Made by a program: the position numbers and the translations under genes. This document shows, one piece after another, positions 34,369-42,260 of a DNA stretch of 64,000 nucleotides. The notes under the pieces were generated by a model that did no database searches, was not told where the DNA came from, and saw only the letters and a list, made by a program, of their open reading frames with translations. The DNA is from CAVQEG01 sp963711465 (GTDB lineage: Bacteria; Bacteroidota; Ignavibacteria; OLB7), in contig CAVQEG010000001.1 of assembly GCA_963711465.1 (NCBI GenBank), forward strand, positions 1,550,001-1,614,000, read 5' to 3'. Every line of letters starts with the position of its first letter. Within the stretch, counting starts at the first letter, position 1.

Positions 34369-34968
34369 CTAGTTCGAACCGAATTTCAACATGAGTGAAC
34401 AGGTGTACCCGGCGACGTCGGAATTCGACAACCCGATGTCGGACTCAGTGACGCCGGTGACGAACCGGTAGCCGCCGGTAAGCGCCGCGCGGCACCAGGT
34501 CGCGATGTTCACCTCCAGACCGATCTCCGGAGCGATCACCACGAACGCATCGGAGTTCCTGTTGGTGATCTCTTCGTAGTACCGCTCGCGGTATCCGACG
34601 CCACCACCGCCCACGAGCACGCCACCGAGCACGTGTACCAGGTCGGGCGAGCGGTGGATGTAGCCGAGATAGAGTCCGCCGTAGCCGAGATTCAGCAGCA
34701 TCGGCGCTCCCTCCTCACCCACGCGATCGGTTTCGATCTCGCTGACCAGACCGTAGCCGGCGGCACCGATCAGCACCGTGTGGTCGATCACCCAGGCGCC
34801 GCCACCGCCGGTCAGGAAGCCGACGTGTCCGGTCACGTTCGTCAGTGCCAGAATCGGACCGCCGTAGCCGCCATTGTCTATGTCGGCATCGATCAGTGTC
34901 TGCTCGTTCTGTGCGAGCGCAATGCCCGTGGCAAGAACGAAGCCCAGAAATACATTGAGCGCTTTCAT
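34369..34968 (-). CDS. Small outer-membrane protein A of a paralogous pair (unknown function)
   Basis: 199-residue exported protein with signal MKALNVFLGFVLATGIALAQ. The mature part is Gly-rich with alternating strands: LTGGGGAWVIDHTVLIGAAGYGLVSE, LLNLGYGGLYLGYI and GGVLVGGGGVGYRE. The same landmarks appear in the protein at 38183-38812 (VGGGGEWTIGHVVSIGGVGYGLV, LMNLGYGGLIVEVI, GFGSVGYRE), so the two are paralogues. The terminal LMLKFGSN suggests a small beta-barrel or surface-attached beta protein. It has an FNR-type promoter at 35023-35066 and a leader of about 50 nt. Function unknown. Confidence 0.78.
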   Translation of the reverse strand: MKALNVFLGFVLATGIALAQNEQTLIDADIDNGGYGGPILALTNVTGHVGFLTGGGGAWVIDHTVLIGAAGYGLVSEIETDRVGEEGAPMLLNLGYGGLYLGYIHRSPDLVHVLGGVLVGGGGVGYRERYYEEITNRNSDAFVVIAPEIGLEVNIATWCRAALTGGYRFVTGVTESDIGLSNSDVAGYTCSLMLKFGSN

Positions 34969-35022
34969 CGCCGTTCCCTCCCGAAGGTATAGTCAAGTAC
35001 AACCCACGACATCCGACGGGAG

Positions 35023-35066
35023 CAATACTACGCGGAGCCGCTATGCGCCACCATGACGGTTGTCAT
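35023..35066 (-). promoter_or_regulatory. FNR-type operator and -7 element of outer-membrane gene A
   Basis: ATGAC-GGTT-GTCAT (35053-35066) is followed on the minus strand after 22 nt by TAGTATTG (complement of 35023-35030). Operator-to-ATG distance is about 91 bp from the centre, almost the same as in its paralogue at 38812. Confidence 0.72.
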
Positions 35067-35105
35067 CGGGATGCTGGAGGAATCGGCGATCGTGGCGGTG
35101 AGACG

Positions 35106-35750
35106 TCAGTCGGGCCGGTCGGTCCAGAGAATCGCCCGCTTGACGAGCTCCGGTCCCGTTTCGATTCCGAGCTTGGTCTTGATTCGCGAACGGAGCGTCT
35201 CGATGGTCTTCGGACTCAGCGACAGCAACTCAGCAATCTCCCTGGTGGCCCGGCCACGTCCGATCAACTCGAACACCTCGATCTCGCGGTCGCTGAGCGC
35301 ATCGAGTGGCGATCGGACGGCCCGCTGCCCGATGGAGAACCGTCCGAAGAGGACCCTGGTCATGTGATCGCTGACGAAGTACCCACCGTCGACGACGCGA
35401 CGGATCGCGTCGACGATATTCCGGTCCGCCTCGGTCTTCATCAGATACCCGCGAGCGCCCGCAGCCAGAGCCCGCTCGGCGTAGGTATCCTCGTCGTGCA
35501 TCGAGACGACGAGCAGACGCGCCTGCGCCCCCCGCTCGCGCAGACGCTTGATCACCTCGATGCCGCTGATTCCTTCCAGCGCGATGTCGATGATCACCAG
35601 GTCGGGCTGCAGCTCCGCGATCTCCTGCAGCGCGGTCTCTCCGTCTGCCGATTCCCCCACCACCTCGAGGTCCGACTCACGGTTGATCAGTGAGCAATAC
35701 CCCCGTCGCATGATGGGATGATCTTCGATGATGTAGATCGAAATGCTCAT
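35106..35750 (-). CDS. NarL/LuxR-family response regulator
   Basis: 214-residue DNA-binding regulator. The receiver domain (MSISIYIIEDHPIMRRGYCS) has D10, the phospho-acceptor D55 (VIIDIALEG) and K at about 105 (GYLMKTE). The LuxR-type HTH is ~148-205 (LSDREIEVFELIGRGRATREIAELLSLSPKTIETLRSRI). The start overlaps the kinase stop by 4 nt (ATGA). It is paired with a soluble PAS-PAS kinase and lies between two genes of the FNR-type regulon. Candidate targets include the divergent FNR-like gene, whose promoter region has a 12-bp direct repeat. Confidence 0.9.
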   Translation of the reverse strand: MSISIYIIEDHPIMRRGYCSLINRESDLEVVGESADGETALQEIAELQPDLVIIDIALEGISGIEVIKRLRERGAQARLLVVSMHDEDTYAERALAAGARGYLMKTEADRNIVDAIRRVVDGGYFVSDHMTRVLFGRFSIGQRAVRSPLDALSDREIEVFELIGRGRATREIAELLSLSPKTIETLRSRIKTKLGIETGPELVKRAILWTDRPD

Positions 35751-37261
35751 GGTCCCGCCACCGCGTTGGTGTGAGGAAGTTCGCAGGTGACTGTCGTCCC
35801 GTTGGTGTCGCGGTCGATCTCCAGACGACCGCCAACCATCTGTGCACGATACCGCATCGTGTTGATTCCCAGGCCCGCGTGCTCCGGGGGCTCGCAGCCA
35901 TTCCACATGCCATCGTCACGAACGTTGAGGGTGCAGTTCGGCTCCGATACGTCGAACTGGATCGTGATATGCGAACACCCCGAATGACGAGTGGCGTTCG
36001 ATACTGCTTCGCGAGCAATCAGGTAGAGCTGCGTGGCAACGCGACTGCTCAATCGGGACGTGGCCTCGGCGTCGACGGTCGCAGCGCACTGCACGTGTGC
36101 ACGTCGCGAGGTCGCCACGGCGAGTTCCGCGAGGGACGCGGCGAACCCCTCTCCGGTGAGGTGTACCGGCGAGACGCCGTGCGCGATCATTCGTGCCTGC
36201 TCGGCACCCTCCGCGGCGAGCCGTGCAATCTCGTCGAGGTCCTCGGCGGAGACCGCCAGTCCGCATCGGCGGTCGTCGGCAAGCGACCGTGAGAGCATCG
36301 CCAGACCCGACAGGTGCGAACCGAGGCCGTCGTGCAGGTCGCGTCCGAAGCGCTCGCGTTCGAGTTCGCTGACATGCACGACCTCCCGCTGCAGATCCCG
36401 ACGTTCAGTGATGTCGATGCCCGAGCCGAGTATCTCGAACACCCTTCCGTCGGCACCCGTTATCGCCGCGATATGCCATTCGATCGCGCGCCGCGTCCCG
36501 CCAGCGGCAACAACCTCGCCGTCGGCAATCCGACGCCGGTCGATTCCGCCGTTGCAGATGTCGTAGAAGTACGCACGTACCCGATCTCGTCGCTCCACCG
36601 GAACGAACTCCTCGATCCAGTCGCGTCCGACGATCCGGTCCTGGGCATGGCCCAGCAGGCTGGCACCCGCCTGATTGATCATCCGCACCTTCCAGGTGGT
36701 GTCGAGCACGACGATCATCACATCGGCGTTGTCGAGCAGGTGGCGGACCCAGTCACGCTCGCGCCGCAGTTCCGCAAGCAGCGTTACTTCGGATGTGCGG
36801 TCGCGCTCGATTCCCACATAGCCGATGAGGCGACCATTGCGAGTTCGCAGCACGCGTGCCGTGACGTCCACATGCACCACCTGCCCGTCATGCAGCACGT
36901 GCAGCTTTCGACCGCGCCAAACACCGGAGGTCTGCAGCATTGCGACTGCGCGCTGCGGTTCGCCGGGATCTTCCCAGACGGCAACGAAGAGATCCGACAG
37001 CGGACTTCCGACGACCGCATCCGGATCGACGCCATACTGCCGGCCGGCTGCAGCATTGAGGTATCGCACCCGCATTTCGGTGTCGATGGCAACGACCGCG
37101 TCCTCATCGGTGTCTGCGACCGTGCGACGCACCAACTGCTCGAAGCTTCCCGGTGGAATTGAACACACCGAATCCGCCGGATTCGTGGTTCCGCCGTCCC
37201 GATGCTGATGTGTGTAATTCATTGCGATGTGCCGGATCGAAGTTCCACCAGTTGCATCCAA
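35747..37261 (-). CDS. Soluble PAS-PAS histidine kinase (NarX/DegS type)
   Basis: 504-residue cytoplasmic sensor kinase without membrane segments. PAS1 covers ~45-160 and PAS2 ~170-290 (each ends in a PAC-like stretch such as YVGIERDRT and EILGSGIDITERRDLQ). The HisKA_3 dimerisation box is ERFGRDLHDGLGSHLSG with His 310; the ATPase domain is ~395-500 with N-box LIAREAVSNATRH and G-box GLGINTMRYRAQMVGG. No haem-binding GAF or CxxC was seen, so the signal could be a cofactor bound in a PAS domain. A second possible start is the ATG at 37222 (MNYTHQ). Cognate regulator follows with 4-nt overlap. Confidence 0.88.
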   Translation of the reverse strand: MDATGGTSIRHIAMNYTHQHRDGGTTNPADSVCSIPPGSFEQLVRRTVADTDEDAVVAIDTEMRVRYLNAAAGRQYGVDPDAVVGSPLSDLFVAVWEDPGEPQRAVAMLQTSGVWRGRKLHVLHDGQVVHVDVTARVLRTRNGRLIGYVGIERDRTSEVTLLAELRRERDWVRHLLDNADVMIVVLDTTWKVRMINQAGASLLGHAQDRIVGRDWIEEFVPVERRDRVRAYFYDICNGGIDRRRIADGEVVAAGGTRRAIEWHIAAITGADGRVFEILGSGIDITERRDLQREVVHVSELERERFGRDLHDGLGSHLSGLAMLSRSLADDRRCGLAVSAEDLDEIARLAAEGAEQARMIAHGVSPVHLTGEGFAASLAELAVATSRRAHVQCAATVDAEATSRLSSRVATQLYLIAREAVSNATRHSGCSHITIQFDVSEPNCTLNVRDDGMWNGCEPPEHAGLGINTMRYRAQMVGGRLEIDRDTNGTTVTCELPHTNAVAGP

Positions 37262-37316
37262 CTATGAGGAAACGGGTGAGAGCGTTGTAGGCGAATCCCT
37301 TACAAGCATACCATGA

Positions 37317-37379
37317 TTTTCACTCCACACAACTCCGGGTTTTCAGTCCACGGTGGAAGCTCCTGTCTCGATAGTATTG
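37317..37379 (+). promoter_or_regulatory. Direct repeat and -7 element upstream of the FNR-like gene (copy 2)
   Basis: TTTTCACTCCAC (37317-37328) and TTTTCAGTCCAC (37340-37351) are 12-bp direct repeats with one mismatch, 23 bp apart start to start. They lie before TAGTATTG (37372-37379), a -7 element with the same sequence as that of outer-membrane gene A. No ATGAC-N4-GTCAT operator is present. The 180-bp gap also serves the divergent kinase gene. The repeats may bind the NarL-type regulator; this is an inference. Confidence 0.45.
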
Positions 37380-37441
37380 CAGACGCTTGGAAGACCCTCA
37401 GCATCACCCGGACCCTGACGCCCAGTCAGTAGGAGAATCTT

Positions 37442-38161
37442 ATGTCATCAATGATCCGCACCTGTTCCGAGTACGATTGTTCGAGTTGCCCGGCGTGGGA
37501 TCAGACGCTGTTCGCAACCCTGAGCCACTCCGAACGCGACAATGTCATCAATGGAGCCAGGTGCCGCCAGTACGTGCGGGGAGAGATCATTTACTTTGCT
37601 GAGAGCCGGCCGACGGGCGTCTACTGCGTCCGCACCGGAAAGGTGAAGGTCTACAAGGCCGGAGCCGACGGACGCGAGCAGATCACCCACATGGCGCGTC
37701 CGGGCGACATGCTCGGCTACCGGTCGCTCATCGGTGGCGACACCTATTCCGACTACGCCACGCCGATCGAGACGTCGCTCATCTGCCACGTTCCGGGGTC
37801 GGTGGTCTTCTCGCTGCTGTCGACCAGTCCGACGTTCAGTACTGCGATCATGCGTCTGCTTTCGATGGAACTCAAGCAGGCGGAGAACCGCATCGTCGAG
37901 CTTGCACAGAAGTCCGTGCGACAGCGACTCGCCGAGGCGCTGGTAATGCTTGCCAACACATACGGTGTTGCCGGAGACGGTCACACGCTCAACGTCACGC
38001 TGACGCGCACCGAGATTGCCAACTTCGTCGGCACTGCCACCGAGTCGGTCAGCCGACTGCTTTCGGCGATGCGCGAGGAGGGCGTGATCGACGTCGACGG
38101 TCGCAGGATCGTGATCGTCGATCCCCAGGCGCTCACGGAAATCGCCGAGGTGCGCGACTGA
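37442..38161 (+). CDS. CRP/FNR-family regulator with FNR-type E-x-x-S-R helix (copy 2)
   Basis: 239-residue transcription factor. The sensor fold is ~20-140 (RGEIIYFAESRPTGVYCVRTGKVKVYKAG; GDMLGYRSLIGGD) and the winged HTH ~160-225 (LTRTEIANFVGTATESVSRLLSAMREEG). The recognition helix carries E201, S204 and R205, the E-x-x-S-R code that in FNR reads TGA half-site bases, which matches the ATGAC half-sites found nearby. Cysteines: C8, C13, C16, C41, C62, C115 (LICHVP, equivalent to FNR Cys122). It is the best candidate activator of the regulon. TAGGAG precedes the ATG. It is next to a NarL-type two-component pair and converges on outer-membrane gene B. Confidence 0.9.
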   Translation: MSSMIRTCSEYDCSSCPAWDQTLFATLSHSERDNVINGARCRQYVRGEIIYFAESRPTGVYCVRTGKVKVYKAGADGREQITHMARPGDMLGYRSLIGGDTYSDYATPIETSLICHVPGSVVFSLLSTSPTFSTAIMRLLSMELKQAENRIVELAQKSVRQRLAEALVMLANTYGVAGDGHTLNVTLTRTEIANFVGTATESVSRLLSAMREEGVIDVDGRRIVIVDPQALTEIAEVRD

Positions 38162-38182
38162 GTTCGCGCTTCCGCCGCGAAT

Positions 38183-38812
38183 TCAGAATGATCCCATCCG
38201 GAAGGCGAGCAATGCCGAGGCAGCGGAGATCTGCTGATCGGTGAACTCGACGTCATGCTGGTCGATGCCCCAGACATGGCGATAGCTCACTCCGAGCGAC
38301 ACGCGAATCCACTTCGCCACGTTCAACTCGGCGGCCAGAGTCGGCTCGAGCACGTAGAATCCCTCCGATCCGTACGCCGTGTACTGCCACTCGCCCCAGT
38401 CCCGCCAGTAGCCCGATCCGCTTGCGATGTCCTCCCGATAGCCGACGCTGCCGAACCCCACGGTGAATCCGCCTCTGAGGTGGAGCACCTCATCGGGCGC
38501 GGCGATCACTTCGACGATGAGTCCGCCATAGCCGAGGTTCATCAACAGTGGTCGACCGTAGTGATCCAGCGCCGTCGCCTCCACTTCCGTGACCAGTCCG
38601 TACCCGACACCACCGATCGAAACCACGTGTCCAATCGTCCATTCGCCGCCACCGCCGACCAGCAGCGCGACGTGACCATCGAGCTTCGTCGTCTGCGCGG
38701 CAACGATGCCCGCAGCGCCGTTGGAGACTTCCCCGGAAACCAGCGTCCGCGGCTGTGCCGTCGCGATTGACGCCGCCACCATGAGTCCGATCCCTACCAA
38801 GAGCCGTGACAT
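38183..38812 (-). CDS. Small outer-membrane protein B of a paralogous pair (unknown function)
   Basis: 209-residue exported protein, signal MSRLLVGIGLMVAASIATAQ. It shares with the protein at 34369-34968 the landmarks VGGGGEWTIGH, GGVGYGLVTEVE, LMNLGYGGL and GSVGYRE, and has an extra Gly/Ser/Trp stretch (ASGSGYWRDWGEW). The C-terminus LLAFRMGSF ends in Phe, as in Bam-inserted beta-barrels. The ATG at 38812 gives a proper signal peptide; a longer frame to 38878 does not. The FNR-type promoter is at 38867-38909. Function unknown. Confidence 0.78.
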   Translation of the reverse strand: MSRLLVGIGLMVAASIATAQPRTLVSGEVSNGAAGIVAAQTTKLDGHVALLVGGGGEWTIGHVVSIGGVGYGLVTEVEATALDHYGRPLLMNLGYGGLIVEVIAAPDEVLHLRGGFTVGFGSVGYREDIASGSGYWRDWGEWQYTAYGSEGFYVLEPTLAAELNVAKWIRVSLGVSYRHVWGIDQHDVEFTDQQISAASALLAFRMGSF

Positions 38813-38866
38813 TGTCGTATCCTCCCAGCCTTGAGACTTCCGTCCCCTCCCGAGCCCCACACGTGA

Positions 38867-38909
38867 CAACCTATCCACGGGCGAACGCGACGACCATGAG
38901 TTTCGTCAT
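38867..38909 (-). promoter_or_regulatory. FNR-type operator and -7 element of outer-membrane gene B
   Basis: ATGAG-TTTC-GTCAT (38896-38909; CATGAG/GTCATG with flanks) is followed on the minus strand after 22 nt by TAGGTTG (complement of 38867-38873). Centre-to-ATG distance is about 90 bp, matching gene A. The plus-strand side, towards the rhodanese gene, has no -7 element at the right distance. Confidence 0.7.
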
Positions 38910-39061
38910 GTCGTTGTGATGGCATCGATGCCGCGCGACGCGTTGCATCTGGATACAGATCCAACCTCCGCCCCACCGAATCGTCGCCAGATCGTTCCGC
39001 ATCCAATCGACACTCGTCGCAACAACAATTCAAACCGACACGTTCCATTTTCACGACTACC

Positions 39062-39406
39062 ATGGCCTTCAGTCTGTTTGGCAACCGTGACTCGACGTAC
39101 GAACCGATCAACGCGGGCGAGCTCAATCGCATGATCGAATCCACCGACAAGCTCCTGCTGCTCGACGTCCGAGAGCCGTTCGAGCTGACCGCCTTCGGGA
39201 AGATTCCCAACGTGGTGAACATCCCGCTGGGAGAACTGAAGCGGCGCATCACCGAGCTTCCCGAGGACAAGGACACGCCGATCGTGTCGATCTGCCAGAG
39301 CGGCAATCGCTCGAAGTCGGCCGCGGCGATCCTGCACCAGAGTGGCTACACGAAGATCTACAACCTCGAAGGCGGAACGATCGGGTGGTTGCGCTCGCGG
39401 AAGTGA
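39062..39406 (+). CDS. Single-domain rhodanese (sulfurtransferase)
   Basis: 114-residue cytoplasmic sulfurtransferase that carries sulfane sulfur as a Cys persulfide. The active loop is ICQSGNRS with Cys 78, and LLLLDVREPFELTAFGKIPNVVNIPLGEL is the usual N-terminal rhodanese motif (DVRE). Single-domain proteins of this kind often feed or accept sulfur from persulfide dioxygenases; the gene 100 bp downstream encodes such an enzyme. No operator of the regulon was seen in front of it. Confidence 0.9.
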   Translation: MAFSLFGNRDSTYEPINAGELNRMIESTDKLLLLDVREPFELTAFGKIPNVVNIPLGELKRRITELPEDKDTPIVSICQSGNRSKSAAAILHQSGYTKIYNLEGGTIGWLRSRK

Positions 39407-39507
39407 CCCCGTCGCGTCGAGCGACGTCCTTACGCCACCGCGGCGGCAGAAGCCGCGTATGAATTCGACCGAACATTCATGACTTCACGCATAAGAGGAA
39501 TCACTCC

Positions 39508-40986
39508 ATGCTGTTTCGCATGATCTACGACGACAAGCTCGCGCAGGCGGCATATCTGATCGGCTGCCAGCAGACGGGCGAAGCGCTGGTGATCGACCCG
39601 GAGCGGGACGTCGATCGATACATTGATCTGGCGTCGCGGGAGCACCTCCGGATCACCGCGATCACCGAGACACACATTCACGCCGACTTCCTCTCCGGAG
39701 CTCGGGAACTGGCCGAGCGTACCGGCGCGAAGCTCTACCTCTCCGACGAAGGCGACGCCGACTGGAAGTACCAGTGGCTCGACAAACGCCGGGGCGGCGG
39801 CATTTACGACCATGTACTGCTGCATGACGGCGATACGTTCCGCATCGGCAACATCGAAATCACCGCGGTGCACACGCCGGGACACACGCCCGAGCACCTG
39901 AGCTTCATGGTCACCGACCATGGCGGCGGCGCCAGCGAACCGATCGGCATCGCAACGGGCGACTTCGTCTTCGTGGGGGATGTCGGACGTCCCGATCTGC
40001 TGGAGACCGCTGCCGGCACGGTCGGCGCCAAGGAGCCGTCGGCACGGCGACTGTACGATTCGCTGCAGCGGTTCATCGAGCTGCCCGACTACCTCCAGGT
40101 CTGGCCCGCCCACGGCGCCGGTTCGGCCTGCGGCAAGGCCCTCGGTGCCGTTCCTCAGTCGACCGTCGGGTACGAGAAGCGGTTCAACCCTGCGGTGGCC
40201 GATGCGCGGGGAGGTCGTGAGGAATTCGTCGAAGCGATCATCGCCGATCAACCCGAGCCGCCGATGTACTTCGCGCGGATGAAACGGGACAACAAGCTGG
40301 GGCCCGCCATCCTCAACGGCGTTCCCGAGCCGGGGCGGATGGACGTGCACGAACTGGCGCGTGTGGCCGAGGACAGGCCGAAGAACGTCGTGATCGATAC
40401 CCGCAGGTGGGACGATTTCGCGCGTGGGCACGTTCCGGGCGCTCTCTACTCCCCGCTCAACAAGAGCTTCCCGACCACGGCCGGATCGTACGTCGCGGAG
40501 GATCAGAACATCTATCTGGTGGCCGAGGAGAAGCGCATACACGAGGCAGTGGTCGACCTCATCCGCATCGGGCTCGACGCGATCGGCGGATACGTCACGC
40601 CCGATGACATGGACCGCTACCTGGAGGAGGACCACCCGCGTGAAACGACGGCGTCGATGACGATTGGAGAATTCATTGCGGAGAAGGGACATCCGCGCGA
40701 CGGCGTGGTACTCGACGTCCGCAATGAGTCCGAGTGGAGGCGTGGACATCTGGCCGACGCCATCCTGGCGCCGCATACGCGCCTGGTCGAACGCGTGGCA
40801 TCGCTGCCGCTGGACCGGAAGCTGTACGTACACTGCCAGACCGGTGCACGATCTGCGGTCGCGTCGGCGATGCTCCAGCGCAATGGATTCGACGTCGTCT
40901 ACCTCAGCGGGGGCGGCTATCCGGAGCTCGAAGGCGCGGGACTGAACGTCGAGCGAGATTCCGCCGACGCCCGCGTCACTGTGTAG
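39508..40986 (+). CDS. CstB-like persulfide dioxygenase-rhodanese fusion
   Basis: 492-residue cytoplasmic enzyme. Residues ~1-250 are a metallo-beta-lactamase fold of the persulfide dioxygenase group (THIHADFLSG with H56, H58 and D60; HTPGHTPEH; GDFVFVGDVGRPDLL with the Fe-binding Asp). Residues ~270-370 are a rhodanese-like domain lacking the catalytic Cys (the loop is NIYLVAEEKR). Residues ~385-490 are an active rhodanese (LYVHCQTGARS, Cys 443). This three-part order is that of CstB, which oxidises persulfides to thiosulfate. It would detoxify sulfide or persulfide together with the upstream rhodanese. AGAGGA lies upstream of the ATG. Confidence 0.88.
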   Translation: MLFRMIYDDKLAQAAYLIGCQQTGEALVIDPERDVDRYIDLASREHLRITAITETHIHADFLSGARELAERTGAKLYLSDEGDADWKYQWLDKRRGGGIYDHVLLHDGDTFRIGNIEITAVHTPGHTPEHLSFMVTDHGGGASEPIGIATGDFVFVGDVGRPDLLETAAGTVGAKEPSARRLYDSLQRFIELPDYLQVWPAHGAGSACGKALGAVPQSTVGYEKRFNPAVADARGGREEFVEAIIADQPEPPMYFARMKRDNKLGPAILNGVPEPGRMDVHELARVAEDRPKNVVIDTRRWDDFARGHVPGALYSPLNKSFPTTAGSYVAEDQNIYLVAEEKRIHEAVVDLIRIGLDAIGGYVTPDDMDRYLEEDHPRETTASMTIGEFIAEKGHPRDGVVLDVRNESEWRRGHLADAILAPHTRLVERVASLPLDRKLYVHCQTGARSAVASAMLQRNGFDVVYLSGGGYPELEGAGLNVERDSADARVTV

Positions 40987-41027
40987 CAATCGGGAGGTGA
41001 GGCAGCGGGTGTGCAGCGAGCGCCCCG

Positions 41028-41058
41028 CTTGCCTCCGCCTCCCGGTAAGGATATATTC
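41028..41058 (+). promoter_or_regulatory. Probable promoter of the glutamate-receptor-like channel gene
   Basis: TTG (41028-41030), 21 nt, then TATATTC (41052-41058) fits the Bacteroidota promoter pattern; the ATG follows 40 bp later. Confidence 0.45.
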
Positions 41059-41097
41059 GCCGCCATTTGCACACCGCGAACCTGCCCGGGCACTGCC

Positions 41098-42231
41098 ATG
41101 CTTCGATCGCTGACGTCGATCTTCCTTCTCCTCGCCACTGCATTCGTCGTCCTCTCGAATTCCACACTCGCGCAGACGACCGCCGACAGCGCCGTCTCGG
41201 CGACCGAGCGCTCGCTGCTTCCCGACAGTCTCGGAACGCTGCGCATCGGCACCAAACAGGCACCGCCGTTCTCGATGAAGCGCGCCGACGGAACATGGGA
41301 AGGAATTTCCATCGACCTCTGGAGGGAGATCGCTCTGCGACTCGGTCTGCACTACGAATTCGTGGAGACCGACCTCGAGGGCCTCATCGACAGCGTGGCC
41401 GATCGACGCTTCGACGCCTCTGTTGCCGCGCTGAGCATTACGGCCGACCGCGAGACGCGCGTCGACTTCTCCCACCCGTTCTACTCCGGTGGACTCGGCA
41501 TCGCCGTGCGTCCCCGCAACGGCAACGGCTGGCTGGCGATCGCAGAGGGATTCGTCTCGGAGAGCTTTCTCAGCGCCGTGCTGCTGCTGCTCGCATCGAT
41601 GCTCATCGTCGGTGCTCTCATCTGGCTGTTCGAACGACACGCCAATCCCGATCAGTTCCCCGACGCCACCATCCGCGGCGTCGGTGCGGGCATCTGGTGG
41701 GCCGTCGTCACGCTGACCACCGTCGGATACGGGGACAAATCGCCCACCACCATTCCTGGTCGTGTACTTGCGGTCGTCTGGATGTTCAGCGCGCTGGTGA
41801 TCGTCGCCGGATTCACCGCCTCGCTGACCAGCGTGCTGACGGTCAATTCGCTCAACAGCAGAATTCAGGGCCCGCAGGACCTGCCGCATGTTCGCGTCGG
41901 TGCTCTGAAGGGGTCGGTGGGCGCCGCCTATCTCGACAGTCGCCATATCGGCTACCGTTCCTACGACACCGTGCTCAACGGACTGCGCGACGTCGAGAGC
42001 GGCACGATCGACGCGATGGTGCACGATGCACCGATCATGGAATACTGGATCGGCAAGGAACTCAGTGGCTCGGTGGCGGTGCTGCCCCGGACATTCGAAA
42101 AGCGGTACTACGGCATCGCGCTGGAACGCAACAGCCGACTGCGAAAGCCGCTCAACGAGGCATTGCTGCGTGTGCAGCAGAGCAACGGATGGAACGTGAT
42201 CGTCGACAAGTACCTCGGCTCGGAGCAGTAG
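41098..42231 (+). CDS. GluR0-like ionotropic glutamate receptor (ligand-gated potassium channel)
   Basis: 377-residue protein: signal peptide (residues 1-25), ligand-binding lobe 1 (~45-145, solute-binding protein family 3 fold: LRIGTKQAPPFSM, GISIDLWREIA, ALSITADRETRVDFSHPFYS), then a pore: helix M1 (~155-177), a re-entrant loop with the potassium selectivity filter TVGYGD (208-213), and helix M2 (~220-247) that ends in GFTASLTSVLTV, the counterpart of the SYTANLAAFLTV motif of animal receptors. Lobe 2 follows (~258-377). This is the bacterial GluR0 layout, with two helices plus pore loop and K+-type filter. Likely tetrameric, inner membrane, amino-acid gated. Confidence 0.9.
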   Translation: MLRSLTSIFLLLATAFVVLSNSTLAQTTADSAVSATERSLLPDSLGTLRIGTKQAPPFSMKRADGTWEGISIDLWREIALRLGLHYEFVETDLEGLIDSVADRRFDASVAALSITADRETRVDFSHPFYSGGLGIAVRPRNGNGWLAIAEGFVSESFLSAVLLLLASMLIVGALIWLFERHANPDQFPDATIRGVGAGIWWAVVTLTTVGYGDKSPTTIPGRVLAVVWMFSALVIVAGFTASLTSVLTVNSLNSRIQGPQDLPHVRVGALKGSVGAAYLDSRHIGYRSYDTVLNGLRDVESGTIDAMVHDAPIMEYWIGKELSGSVAVLPRTFEKRYYGIALERNSRLRKPLNEALLRVQQSNGWNVIVDKYLGSEQ

Positions 42232-42240
42232 TGCCGCTCC

Positions 42241-42260
42241 GACCGTTGCGGCGAACGGTC
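42241..42260. terminator. Small bidirectional hairpin between convergent genes
   Basis: GACCGTT (42241-42247) pairs with AACGGTC (42254-42260) with a 6-nt loop, between the channel gene stop (42231) and the argJ stop (42259). No strong U-tract. Confidence 0.4.

Noticed and set aside
37313..37326. ATGAT-TTTC-ACTCC upstream of the FNR-like gene at 37442
   Set aside because: The right half does not match and the distance to the -7 element is wrong; it is better explained as part of a direct repeat.
39479..39492. ATGAC-TTCA-CGCAT before the CstB-like gene
   Set aside because: Only the left half matches, and it is too close to the ATG to leave room for a promoter.
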